DNA from: Gammaproteobacteria bacterium
Lineage (GTDB): Bacteria > Pseudomonadota > Gammaproteobacteria > Nevskiales > Nevskiaceae
Length of the DNA: 64,000 bases
Direction of reading: 5' to 3'
Assembly: GCA_022599775.1 (NCBI GenBank)
Contig: JAHZLQ010000046.1
Coordinates: 1-64,000 of the forward strand
This document shows positions 44,452 to 52,701 of this stretch, one piece after another. Position numbers and translations under genes: made by a program. The number at the start of each line of letters is the position of its first letter. Position 1 is the stretch's first letter. The notes under the pieces were generated by a model that did not search any database, was not told the origin of the DNA, and was given only the letters and a program-made list of their open reading frames with translations.

Positions 44452-46047
44452 ATGCTCGAGAAAACCAGAACGTCCCGAGACTCTGCCCATGAGGAGACCA
44501 GTGGCCAGTCCGACCTGATTCTCTCGATGCGAGGTATCGCCAAGACCTTTGGTCCCGTCAAAGCGTTACGACGTGTGGACCTATCCGTCCGCCGTGGCGA
44601 AATTCACGCGATTTGCGGCGAAAACGGAGCGGGCAAATCGACGCTCATGAACATCCTGAGTGGCGTCTATCCATACGGCAGCTACTCGGGCGATATCGTC
44701 TTCGACGGGCAGGAGCGGCGCTTCGACAGCCTGCGCGACAGCGAGAAGGCCGGCATTTGCATCATTCATCAAGAGCTTGCCTTGGCGCCCCTGCTGTCGA
44801 TCACTGAGAACCTGTTCCTCGGCAACGAGCGATCGAAACGCGGAATCATCGACTGGGACGACGCGCATCTGGAAGCGCGGACTTTGCTGGACCGCGTGGG
44901 TCTCGGCGATGCGCCGCAGCAGGCCGTCGGCGAACTCGGCATTGGCAAGCAGCAACTGGTCGAGATCGCCAAGGCCTTGTCCAAGGACGTCCGGCTGATG
45001 ATCCTCGATGAGCCCACCGCCAGCCTCAACGAGCACGACAGCGATCGTCTGCTCGCGCTGATGCAGGAACTGAAATCGCGCGGCGTCACCTCGATCATCA
45101 TCTCGCACAAACTCAACGAGATTCGCCACATCGCCGATTCGGTCACCGTGATACGCGACGGCTCCACCGTCGACACGATGGATTGCGGGGAACAGCGTAT
45201 CGATGAATCCCGAATCGTCAGGGCCATGGTGGGGCGGGAACTCTCGGATCGATATCCGGCGCGGGAACGCCATCTAGGTGAGGTGATGTTCGAGGTTCGC
45301 AACTGGCGGGCAATCGATCGCCAGCGCCACGATCGCGAGATCGTTCGCAATGTCAGCTTCAAGGTCCGCCGTGGTGAAGTGGTCGGAATCTCCGGCCTCA
45401 TGGGGGCCGGCAGAACCGAGTTGGCGCTGAGCCTGTTCGGCCGCCTGCACAGCAAGTACGTCGGCGGTGATGTGCTGCTCCACGGCCAGCCCATCGACAC
45501 CTCGACGGTCGTCAAGGCCATCCGTAACCGCCTGGCTTACGTCACCGAGGATCGCAAGGGCGCGGGCCTCGTGGCCGAAGAGAGCATTGCGCGCAACACC
45601 GTACTGGCCAGCCTCGACCGGGTCTCGCGCCTGGGTTTTGTCGTCGACCCGTTCGCTGTGATGGATGCCGCTGAAGCGTACTGCCGCAAGCTGGGGACGC
45701 GCTGCCACGACGTCCTGCAGAAGGTCGGTACGCTGTCGGGAGGCAACCAGCAAAAGGTGGTGCTGAGCAAATGGCTCTTCACCGATCCCGAAGTGCTGAT
45801 CCTCGACGAACCCACGCGCGGAATCGACGTCGGCGCCAAATACGAGATTTACAAAATCATCAACGAGTTCGCCGAATCGGGAAAGTGCGTCGTGATGATC
45901 TCGTCCGAGATGCCCGAACTGCTGGGCACTTGTGATCGCATCTACGCCATGAACGAGGGGCGCTTCGTCGGCGAGTTCGATGCCGCGCAGGCGACACAGG
46001 AAAGAATCATGCGCTCGATCCAGAACAACCAGGCGCTTACGGCATGA
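44452..46047 (+). CDS. Sugar ABC transporter ATPase (MmsA/XylG-like, two nucleotide-binding domains)
   Basis: Cytosolic ATPase of 531 residues with two ABC domains. Domain 1: Walker A GENGAGKST, a degenerate signature ELGIGKQQ, Walker B MILDEPTASL. Domain 2: a loosened Walker A GLMGAGRTE, intact LSGGNQQK and Walker B LILDEPTRGIDVG. This asymmetric pair is normal for CUT2 sugar importers. The start at 44452 has AAGGAG nine bases before it; the ATG at 44443 abuts the AAGGAG and is unlikely. Its TGA overlaps the next ORF's upstream ATG (ATGA). Confidence 0.9.
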   Translation: MLEKTRTSRDSAHEETSGQSDLILSMRGIAKTFGPVKALRRVDLSVRRGEIHAICGENGAGKSTLMNILSGVYPYGSYSGDIVFDGQERRFDSLRDSEKAGICIIHQELALAPLLSITENLFLGNERSKRGIIDWDDAHLEARTLLDRVGLGDAPQQAVGELGIGKQQLVEIAKALSKDVRLMILDEPTASLNEHDSDRLLALMQELKSRGVTSIIISHKLNEIRHIADSVTVIRDGSTVDTMDCGEQRIDESRIVRAMVGRELSDRYPARERHLGEVMFEVRNWRAIDRQRHDREIVRNVSFKVRRGEVVGISGLMGAGRTELALSLFGRLHSKYVGGDVLLHGQPIDTSTVVKAIRNRLAYVTEDRKGAGLVAEESIARNTVLASLDRVSRLGFVVDPFAVMDAAEAYCRKLGTRCHDVLQKVGTLSGGNQQKVVLSKWLFTDPEVLILDEPTRGIDVGAKYEIYKIINEFAESGKCVVMISSEMPELLGTCDRIYAMNEGRFVGEFDAAQATQERIMRSIQNNQALTA

Positions 46048-46064
46048 ACAGGAAGGAGATTGAG

Positions 46065-47264
46065 ATGTCCACATCGTTCTACAGCCCGAATGAAGCGGCG
46101 AAGCGGGAAAGTGTCCTCGTGCTGCTGAAGCGCAACGCGGGCGACTACGGCCTGCTGGCGTCGCTGGTCATCATCACCGCGTTCTTTCAGTTCGCCACTC
46201 ACGGTGTGCTGCTGCAGCCGCTCAATATCACCAATCTGCTGTTGCAGAACAGCTACGTCGTGATCATGGCGTTGGGCATGCTGATGGTAATCGTCTGTGG
46301 CCACATCGATCTATCAGTGGGATCGGTGGTGGGCTGCATCGGTGCGCTGGCCGGCGCGCTGATGGTTACGCATCAGGTCGACGTGTTCACCTCGGTGCTG
46401 ATCTGTCTGGTGGCCGGAGCGGCCGCTGGCGCCGCCCAGGGTTATTGGGTTGCCTATTGGCGCATGCCGTCCTTCATCGTCACGCTCGCGGGCATGCTGG
46501 TGTTTCGCGGCATCACGATCGCGATATCGGACGGCGCCTCGGTCGGGCCGTTCCCGTCATCGTTTGCCGCGATCAGTTCGGGCTTCCTGCCCGATCCGTT
46601 CACCAAAACCGGCATTCATCTGTTGTCGCTGCTGATCGGCGTGGCCGTCGCGGCCCTCTTCCTGGTCGTCGAGTTCCGCGCCAGGGCCCGCTCCGTTTCG
46701 CGCAATGCCAGCGTGCAGTCGATGCCGGTGTTCGTGCTCCGCAATGGCGCCGTGACGCTGCTGCTGCTGGCCTTCTGCTACATGCTGGCCCAGTACCGCG
46801 GTATTCCCATGGTGGTACTGATCATGGGGCTGCTGATCGCCGCCTACACGTTCCTGATGAACCGGACGGTCATCGGCCGGCGCATCTACGCGGTCGGTGG
46901 GAATCTCAAGGCGGCACGGCTATCGGGTGTCAACACCTCGCGCGTCACCTTCATCGCCTTCGTCAACATGGGCATGTTGGCCGCCGTGGCCGGGCTGATT
47001 TTCGCATCCCGCCTGAACAGTGCGACGCCGAGAGCCGGAACCGGCTTCGAGCTGGACGTCATCGCGGCAGTGTTCATCGGCGGAGCGTCCGCTTCCGGCG
47101 GCGTCGGCAAGGTGCTCGGCGTGGTGATCGGCGCTTTCATCATGGGCGTGCTCAACAACGGCATGTCCATCCTCGGCCTTGGTGTCGACTATCAGCAGAT
47201 GATCAAGGGCATCGTTCTGCTCGCCGCGGTTCTGATCGACGTCTATCAGAAGAACAAGGCCTGA
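46065..47264 (+). CDS. Sugar ABC transporter permease (XylH/MmsB-like)
   Basis: Inner-membrane permease of 399 residues with about ten to twelve hydrophobic segments. GHIDLSVGSVVG and MPSFIVTLAGMLVFRGI, and the late GGNLKAARLSGVN with GVLNNGMSILGLGVDYQQMIKG, are CUT2 permease hallmarks. The start at 46065 has AAGGAG six bases upstream and is preferred over the ATG at 46044, which overlaps the ATPase stop. Cargo is set by the ChvE-like receptor. Confidence 0.88.
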   Translation: MSTSFYSPNEAAKRESVLVLLKRNAGDYGLLASLVIITAFFQFATHGVLLQPLNITNLLLQNSYVVIMALGMLMVIVCGHIDLSVGSVVGCIGALAGALMVTHQVDVFTSVLICLVAGAAAGAAQGYWVAYWRMPSFIVTLAGMLVFRGITIAISDGASVGPFPSSFAAISSGFLPDPFTKTGIHLLSLLIGVAVAALFLVVEFRARARSVSRNASVQSMPVFVLRNGAVTLLLLAFCYMLAQYRGIPMVVLIMGLLIAAYTFLMNRTVIGRRIYAVGGNLKAARLSGVNTSRVTFIAFVNMGMLAAVAGLIFASRLNSATPRAGTGFELDVIAAVFIGGASASGGVGKVLGVVIGAFIMGVLNNGMSILGLGVDYQQMIKGIVLLAAVLIDVYQKNKA

Positions 47265-47302
47265 TTGGTGTCAACACTGCCCATCATCTTCCAGGAATCC
47301 GA

Positions 47303-47614
47303 ATGATCAAGCACATCGTCATGTGGAACGTTCGCGGCGAGACGCCGGAGTGCAAGGCTGAGGCAATGCAGTTGGTGAGGTCGCGCTTCGAACAGCTGGC
47401 GGACCGGATTCCCGGGCTCGTCAGACTCGAAGTGGGGCTGGACGTCAGCCGCATCGATTACGCCTGCGACATGGTTCTCTATACGGAATTCGATAGCGAA
47501 GAATCGCTGGCCGCCTATGCCACTCACCCCGAACACCTTCGCGTGAGAGACGAGTTGATTGGAGCGCGGATCGCTCGCTATCAGGTCGATTACGAGATCG
47601 AGGTTCCGGCCTGA
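47303..47614 (+). CDS. Dabb (stress-response alpha/beta-barrel) domain protein
   Basis: Small protein of 103 residues lying 38 bp after the permease. It begins MIKHIVMWNVRGETPECK and later reads YACDMVLYTEFDSEESLAAYATHPEHLRV, the standard Dabb ferredoxin-like fold with the conserved HPEH. Members are dimers; some, such as olivetolic acid cyclase, close or isomerise polar ring precursors, while others have no known role. Found in sugar and aromatic operons. Here it could aid ring dehydration or enolisation (inference). The larger ORF around it (46445-47614) is a shadow of the permease. Confidence 0.83.
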   Translation: MIKHIVMWNVRGETPECKAEAMQLVRSRFEQLADRIPGLVRLEVGLDVSRIDYACDMVLYTEFDSEESLAAYATHPEHLRVRDELIGARIARYQVDYEIEVPA

Positions 47615-47643
47615 TCGTCTCTTGAATCCTGGAGCCCATCGTC

Positions 47644-48705
47644 ATGTACAACTTCGTCTATTCGGCCCAGCCCGCACGCGTGGTCTTTGCGAAAGGCAGC
47701 GTCCGTTCGATTGCGCGTGAGATTGAGGCGCTGGGCTGCCGCCGCGCGCTCGTACTATGCACCCCGACGCAGCGTGAGCAGGCACAGATGGTTTCCGCCT
47801 TGCTCCGGGACTTGAGCGTCGGCGTCTATGACGGCGCGGAGATGCACGTGCCCATCGAGGGCGCCCGCAAGGCCCGCGAGTATGCGCGACAAATTGACGC
47901 GGACTGCGCTATCGCGGTCGGTGGCGGTTCGACGATCGGACTCGGCAAGGCGATCGCCCTGGAATCGTCGATCCCGATTCTTGCCGTGCCGACGACCTAC
48001 GCCGGCTCCGAAATGACGCCGATCTTCGGCATTACCGAGGCCGGCCTGAAAAGGACTGGCCGCGACCCGCGCGTTCTGCCGAAGACCGTGATCTACGACC
48101 CGGACCTGTCGTCGGCGCTACCGGTTCCGATGTCGGTGGTCAGCGGGATGAACGCGATCGCGCACGCGGCGGAAGGCCTATATGCGCAGGACGGCAATCC
48201 GGTGATGTCGCTGATGGCCGAGGATGGCATTCGAGCCCTCGCCCAAGGGCTGCCTGTCCTGATGAGTCGCGCGGACGACGTGGAAGCGCGGTCACAGTGC
48301 CTGTACGGGGCCTGGTTGTGTGGAGCGGTGCTCGGGCACGTCGGCATGGCACTGCATCACAAGCTCTGCCACACCTTGGGCGGCAGCTTCAATCTTCCAC
48401 ACGCCGAAGCACACACGGTGATCCTGCCGCACGCATTGGCCTACAACGCTGGCGCCGCGCCCGAGGCGATGCGGCGCATTGCACGCGCCATCGGCGCGCC
48501 GGAAGCGGCGACGGGCCTGTATAGGCTTGCCCGGCAACTAGGGGCTCCGGTCTCGCTCAGGGAGATCGGCATGAAGGCCCAGGACCTGGACAAGGCATCC
48601 GAGATGGCGCTGGCGAATCCGTACTGGAACCCGCGCGCCATCGAAGCCAACCCTGTTCGGGCATTACTGCAGCGTGCGTGGGAGGGCGCGACGCCCGAGC
48701 TCTAG
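47644..48705 (+). CDS. Maleylacetate reductase
   Basis: Iron-containing-alcohol-dehydrogenase-fold enzyme of 353 residues that reduces maleylacetate, the product of hydroxyquinol cleavage, to 3-oxoadipate. The cofactor site is VGGGSTIGLGKAIA, with PTTYAGSEMTPIFG after it. The His-rich active-site features are MNAIAHAAEGLY, MALHHKLCHTLGG and NLPHAEAHTVILPH, the pattern of TftE/MacA/TcbF proteins. It separates from the dioxygenase by the sugar-uptake genes but lies in the same run. Confidence 0.9.
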   Translation: MYNFVYSAQPARVVFAKGSVRSIAREIEALGCRRALVLCTPTQREQAQMVSALLRDLSVGVYDGAEMHVPIEGARKAREYARQIDADCAIAVGGGSTIGLGKAIALESSIPILAVPTTYAGSEMTPIFGITEAGLKRTGRDPRVLPKTVIYDPDLSSALPVPMSVVSGMNAIAHAAEGLYAQDGNPVMSLMAEDGIRALAQGLPVLMSRADDVEARSQCLYGAWLCGAVLGHVGMALHHKLCHTLGGSFNLPHAEAHTVILPHALAYNAGAAPEAMRRIARAIGAPEAATGLYRLARQLGAPVSLREIGMKAQDLDKASEMALANPYWNPRAIEANPVRALLQRAWEGATPEL

Positions 48706-48837
48706 CTTCACCGCAAACCCCGCGATTGAGAGTTTTCTTTCCGGCCCCCTGGCCGGGATGGTGGGGTTCTGCGTGCCTGAAAAACACAAATTCAATGACG
48801 TGGTGCGAGCCACGAATCACTGCGAGGAGAAGAGGTC

Positions 48838-50130
48838 ATGGGACATATCGAATCGGTTTTGGAGTCACGGACGAGCGCATGGATGGCTGCGGCCGGCGGC
48901 ATGGCGCTGATGTTCGGGCATGCCGCGTATGCGACCGATACATCGGACGCATACGCGAGTTGGAAGGAAGACCTGAAGGCTCAGGGCGTCCAGTACGCCG
49001 CCGGCTATCGGTCAGAAGACCTGGCCGCCGTCGACGGAGGCTCGAATAATGACGTGGTTCATGCTGGCCAAGTGTTTTTGTCGTCGACATTCGATCTGCA
49101 GCAACTCGCCGGTTGGCGCGGCGCGAGCGTTACCGCAAGCCTGTCTCTGAGAGACGGCGACAATGTCAACGACGAATCGGGGGTCGGCGCATTGCTCGGG
49201 CCCCAGGAAATCTATGGCCGCGGCCACTATTTCCGGCTCTCGCAGCTGTGGCTCGATCAACAGTTGTTCGCCGATCAGCTGGCGTTGCGCATCGGCCGCT
49301 TGAATCCGGGTGAAGACTTCCAGGCCACCGAGTGCAGCTTCTTGAATCTGTCGTTCTGCGCCAACCAGGCAGGCAACTTCGTCGCCGACTACTGGTTCAA
49401 TTGGCCGATCAGCCAATGGGGTGCCACGGCGACCTTGCAACTTGGCACCGAGCACTACGTCAGACTCGGCGCCTATCAGGTCAATCAGCGCAATCTTGGA
49501 AGCGATTTCTGGGACGTGTTGAGATTTGATGGTGGGGCCGGCGTGCTGGTGCCTGCCGAGTTTGCCTGGACTCCGACAGCGGAGAACGGCCGTATGACCG
49601 AGTTCAAGATCGGCGGCTGGTACAGCAGCGCGGATCGCGCCGACGTCGAGGAAGACATCAACGGTGAATCCGCCGCGGTGAGCGGCTTGCCGTTTCGCGA
49701 ACACAACGGGACGTATGGCACCTTTGTCAGCCTGGTGAAGCAGCTCACGCGCGGCGACGCTAGCAGTGCAGAGAGTGGCTTGCGGATGGTGCTCAAGGTG
49801 TCGATGGCCGATCCCGACACCAGCACCGTCGACCGGACGATTGCCGGAACGTTGGTCTACACCGGGACGTTTCCGTCGCGTGGTCGCGATGACGTCGGAC
49901 TCGCCCTGGCGTTCAATCATCTCAACGACCGCGTCGCGGACTATCGTCAGGCATTGCCATCCGACGTGCAGTACGGCGGAAACGAACGAACCATTGAGGC
50001 CTACTACTCTCTACGCGTCGGTCGCTACCTGATGTTCCGGCCTGACATCCAGTGGATACACAACGCCGGCGGGATCAGTCAGCGCGACGATGTGCTGATC
50101 GTGGGCATGCGAACTGAACTCACGCTATAG
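48838..50130 (+). CDS. OprB-family carbohydrate-selective porin
   Basis: Outer-membrane porin of 430 residues. A weak signal peptide region with long N-terminus (to about residue 32, cleavage after AAYA) precedes beta-barrel repeats such as FRLSQLWLDQQLFADQLALRIGRLNPGEDF and AQGVQYAAGYRSE that fit OprB. It ends in MRTELTL. OprB porins let monosaccharides or cyclitols into the periplasm, matching the ABC importer. A hairpin CCGGCC-ccct-GGCCGG lies in the 132-bp leader. Confidence 0.84.
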   Translation: MGHIESVLESRTSAWMAAAGGMALMFGHAAYATDTSDAYASWKEDLKAQGVQYAAGYRSEDLAAVDGGSNNDVVHAGQVFLSSTFDLQQLAGWRGASVTASLSLRDGDNVNDESGVGALLGPQEIYGRGHYFRLSQLWLDQQLFADQLALRIGRLNPGEDFQATECSFLNLSFCANQAGNFVADYWFNWPISQWGATATLQLGTEHYVRLGAYQVNQRNLGSDFWDVLRFDGGAGVLVPAEFAWTPTAENGRMTEFKIGGWYSSADRADVEEDINGESAAVSGLPFREHNGTYGTFVSLVKQLTRGDASSAESGLRMVLKVSMADPDTSTVDRTIAGTLVYTGTFPSRGRDDVGLALAFNHLNDRVADYRQALPSDVQYGGNERTIEAYYSLRVGRYLMFRPDIQWIHNAGGISQRDDVLIVGMRTELTL

Positions 50131-50181
50131 GCCTGCACGCGGAAGGCTATGAGCGGCGGACCACCGGAATGCCGCTCAAAG

Positions 50182-51096
50182 TCACTGCGTCCATAGTGCT
50201 TCGTAACCCCCGCGTTCGAAATGATCCTTGAGGAACTCAATAAACAATCGAGTCTTGGCCGGCATGTGGCGTCTTTCCTGGTACGCGATATTGATCGTGA
50301 GCCGCGGCAGATCCCAGTCGTCGAGCACAGGCAGCAAGCGTCCCGCCTTCAGATCGTCGTGGATGATGTACTTGGGCTGCACCAGAATGCCTGCGCCGGC
50401 CAAGGCTGCGGCACGAATGATCTGTCCATCGTTTGCTTCCAGCGACGGCGCCACTTTTACGCTGGCTGTCTCGGGCCCGCGGGTGAAGTCCATCAGGTTT
50501 GGATGATTCGCATGGCTGTAGATGAGCATATCGTGGTCGACAAGTTCACTGACCTGCCGGGGAACGCCCCGCCTGCACAGATACTCGTGCGAGGCGGCCA
50601 GAACACGCCGGGTCACCGCGAGTTTTCGGACCGTGATCTGGGAGTCCGCTTCAAACTCTCTGGTTCGCACGGCAAGGTCGATACCGCTGTCAATGATGTC
50701 GTAGTAGCGGTTCGCACTGAGGATGTTGACCTTGATTCCGGGATAAAGCTTTTGGAATTCCGGCACCAGCGGTGCGATGTGCAGCATCGAGAAGGACACC
50801 GTGGCCGTTACCGAGAGCAAACCGATCGGCTTGAGCAGTGTGGCCGTCAGGGAGGCCTCTGTTTCATAAAGCTCTCCAAGAAGGCTCTTGCAGCGCGCAT
50901 AGAAATCGTGGCCCGCGGTCGTCAGAGACAGACGCCGGGTATTGCGTTCGACGAGACGAACGTTCAGACGGGTTTCCAATGCTGCGAGCAGGCGACTGGC
51001 GGCGGCATTGGATATGTTCAGCTTCTCGGCGGCTTTGCTGAGAGTACCCAGTTCGGCCGTCTGCACAAAAAGTTCCATCTCGGCGAATCGATCCAC
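50182..51096 (-). CDS. LysR-family regulator of the catabolic island
   Basis: LTTR of 304 residues. The N-terminal helix-turn-helix FVQTAELGTLSKAAEKLNISNAAASRLLAALE has the form of the CrgA/DmlR branch, followed by the effector-binding domain. It is transcribed toward the porin and away from pcaI, with 248 bp between it and pcaI, so it may control pcaIJF and perhaps the upstream operon. A dyad sits just upstream. The effector is probably a pathway intermediate, not known. Confidence 0.86.
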   Translation of the reverse strand: MDRFAEMELFVQTAELGTLSKAAEKLNISNAAASRLLAALETRLNVRLVERNTRRLSLTTAGHDFYARCKSLLGELYETEASLTATLLKPIGLLSVTATVSFSMLHIAPLVPEFQKLYPGIKVNILSANRYYDIIDSGIDLAVRTREFEADSQITVRKLAVTRRVLAASHEYLCRRGVPRQVSELVDHDMLIYSHANHPNLMDFTRGPETASVKVAPSLEANDGQIIRAAALAGAGILVQPKYIIHDDLKAGRLLPVLDDWDLPRLTINIAYQERRHMPAKTRLFIEFLKDHFERGGYEALWTQ

Positions 51097-51116
51097 CCGG
51101 AGGCTCTCCTTCTATT

Positions 51117-51141
51117 TGTTCCTTCCGCTGTGAGGAATACA
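51117..51141. promoter_or_regulatory. Candidate LysR dyad (TGTTCC...GGAATACA)
   Basis: TGTTCC at 51117-51122 and GGAATAC at 51134-51140 form an imperfect inverted repeat with a T-N-A spacing typical of LysR sites, in the 248-bp divergent region. It lies about 20 bases before the LysR start, where autoregulators often bind. Short and imperfect, so only suggestive. Confidence 0.35.
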
Positions 51142-51344
51142 GAATTCCAAGCTGAGCATTTTACGCGCAAGCCGGCTTCCTTAACATTTGACCCCTGCCC
51201 AAAGGGACACCGCATTTCGACGTCAAGCATCACAGGAATATGGAGTAGGAACACCATCGCATCAGCACTGGCAACGGTGCTCTCCCGAGCGGGACGAGAA
51301 ACTCAGCCTCGTCGACTGCCCGCAAACAACAATGAGGTGGTCTA

Positions 51345-52028
51345 GTGATAGACAAAACCCTTCCCACCGTCGAGGCCGCGGTGGCCGACATCCACGACGG
51401 TGCTTCGGTGATGATCGGCGGCTTCGGCACTGCCGGCATGCCGGACCAGCTTATCGACGCCCTGATCGTGCAAGGTGCGCGTGATCTGACCATCATCAAC
51501 AACAATGCCGGCAGCGGCGAAGCCGGCCTGGCCGCGCTGCTCAAGGCCAAGCGCGTGCGCAAGATCATCTGCTCGTTCCCGCGACAGACCGATTCGCATC
51601 ATTTCGACGCCCTCTATCGCGCCGGCGAGATCGAACTGGAACTCGTACCGCAGGGCAATCTCGCGGCGCGCATCCAAGCAGCCGGGGCCGGGCTGGGCGC
51701 CATCTTCACACCCACGGGCTACGGCACGCTGCTGGCCGAGGGCAAGGAAACGCGCGAGATCAACGGCAGGCATTACGTGCTTGAGTACCCGATCCATGCC
51801 AGCTTCGCGTTGATCAAGGCACAGCAAGGCGATCGCTGGGGCAACCTCGTCTACCGCAAGACGGCGCGCAACTTCGGGCCGATCATGGCGATGGCGGCGG
51901 CATGCACGATCGCGCAGGTGGCCAAGGTCGTGCCGCTCGGCACGCTCGATCCGGAAGGCGTTGTGACGCCCGGCATCTTCGTGCAACGCGTCGTTACCAC
52001 TGCTTCCGCGATCGCGGTGGCCGCATGA
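51345..52028 (+). CDS. pcaI: 3-oxoadipate CoA-transferase alpha subunit
   Basis: With PcaJ, transfers CoA from succinyl-CoA to 3-oxoadipate in the beta-ketoadipate pathway. The 227-residue protein has the alpha-subunit signature MIGGFGTAGMPDQLIDALI and IINNNAGSGEAGLAALL, normal for PcaI/ScoA/AtoD. The GTG at 51345 is the first in-frame start, preceded by GAGGTGG. Stop and next start share ATGA at 52025-52028, so PcaIJ are co-translated. It cannot be distinguished from acetoacetate CoA-transferase by sequence alone; context favours 3-oxoadipate. Confidence 0.9.
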   Translation: MIDKTLPTVEAAVADIHDGASVMIGGFGTAGMPDQLIDALIVQGARDLTIINNNAGSGEAGLAALLKAKRVRKIICSFPRQTDSHHFDALYRAGEIELELVPQGNLAARIQAAGAGLGAIFTPTGYGTLLAEGKETREINGRHYVLEYPIHASFALIKAQQGDRWGNLVYRKTARNFGPIMAMAAACTIAQVAKVVPLGTLDPEGVVTPGIFVQRVVTTASAIAVAA

Positions 52029-52693
52029 GTCCTGCCATGAACAAACTGAGTCGTGAACAAATGGCCGCGCGCGTGGCGCGCGACATTCCCGAAGGCGCCT
52101 ACGTGAACCTCGGCATCGGTCTGCCGACGCTGGTCGCCAACTTCCTGCCGGTCGACAAGGAAATCATCCTGCAGTCCGAGAACGGCCTGCTCGGGATGGG
52201 GCCGGCGCCAGCCAAGGGGGAGGAAGACCCCGAGCTCATCAACGCTGGCAAGCAGCCCGTGACACTACTCACGGGGGGCGCGTTTTTCCATCATGCCGAC
52301 TCGTTCGCGATGATGCGTGGCGGCCACCTGGACATCTGTGTGCTTGGCGCGTTTCAGGTTTCCGTCACCGGCGACCTCGCCAACTGGCACACCGGCGCTG
52401 CCGGTGCGATCCCGGCGGTCGGCGGCGCGATGGATCTTGCCATCGGCGCCAAGCAGGTTTTCGTGATGATGGAACTGCTGACCAAATCCGGCGAGAGCAA
52501 GCTCGTCGGCCGTTGCAGCTATCCCGTCACCGGTCTCGCCTGCGTTTCACGCGTCTATACCGACCTCGCCGTGTTCGAGCTTGGATCGCGCGGCGTGAGC
52601 GTGATCGAGATAGCCGAAGGCCTCTCCCTCGACGATCTGCGCAGCCTAACAGACCTTCCGCTGCGCGGCGCGGAAACCACGGCAACAATCTAG
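52025..52693 (+). CDS. pcaJ: 3-oxoadipate CoA-transferase beta subunit
   Basis: Beta subunit of 222 residues. The active-site Glu lies in [11 protein letters not shown], following the nucleotide-like [12 protein letters not shown] and preceding the conserved [20 protein letters not shown]. The start at 52025 overlaps the pcaI stop; an ATG at 52037 (MNKLS) is an alternative. The ORF upstream to 51902 is in another frame over pcaI and is not real coding. The product 3-oxoadipyl-CoA feeds PcaF. Confidence 0.9.
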   Translation: MSPAMNKLSREQMAARVARDIPEGAYVNLGIGLPTLVANFLPVDKEIILQSENGLLGMGPAPAKGEEDPELINAGKQPVTLLTGGAFFHHADSFAMMRGGHLDICVLGAFQVSVTGDLANWHTGAAGAIPAVGGAMDLAIGAKQVFVMMELLTKSGESKLVGRCSYPVTGLACVSRVYTDLAVFELGSRGVSVIEIAEGLSLDDLRSLTDLPLRGAETTATI

Positions 52694-52701
52694 GTACATC
52701 C

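Noticed and set aside
46445..47302. Long ORF upstream of the Dabb protein
   Set aside because: It runs over the permease gene in another frame. Only the end from 47303 is a real gene.
51902..52024. Longer start for pcaJ
   Set aside because: The extra codons overlap pcaI in another frame and are Arg-rich, while the ATGA overlap at 52025 gives a normal CoA-transferase start.
52513..52701. Longer start for pcaF
   Set aside because: This lies over pcaJ in another frame; the thiolase homology begins at 52702.
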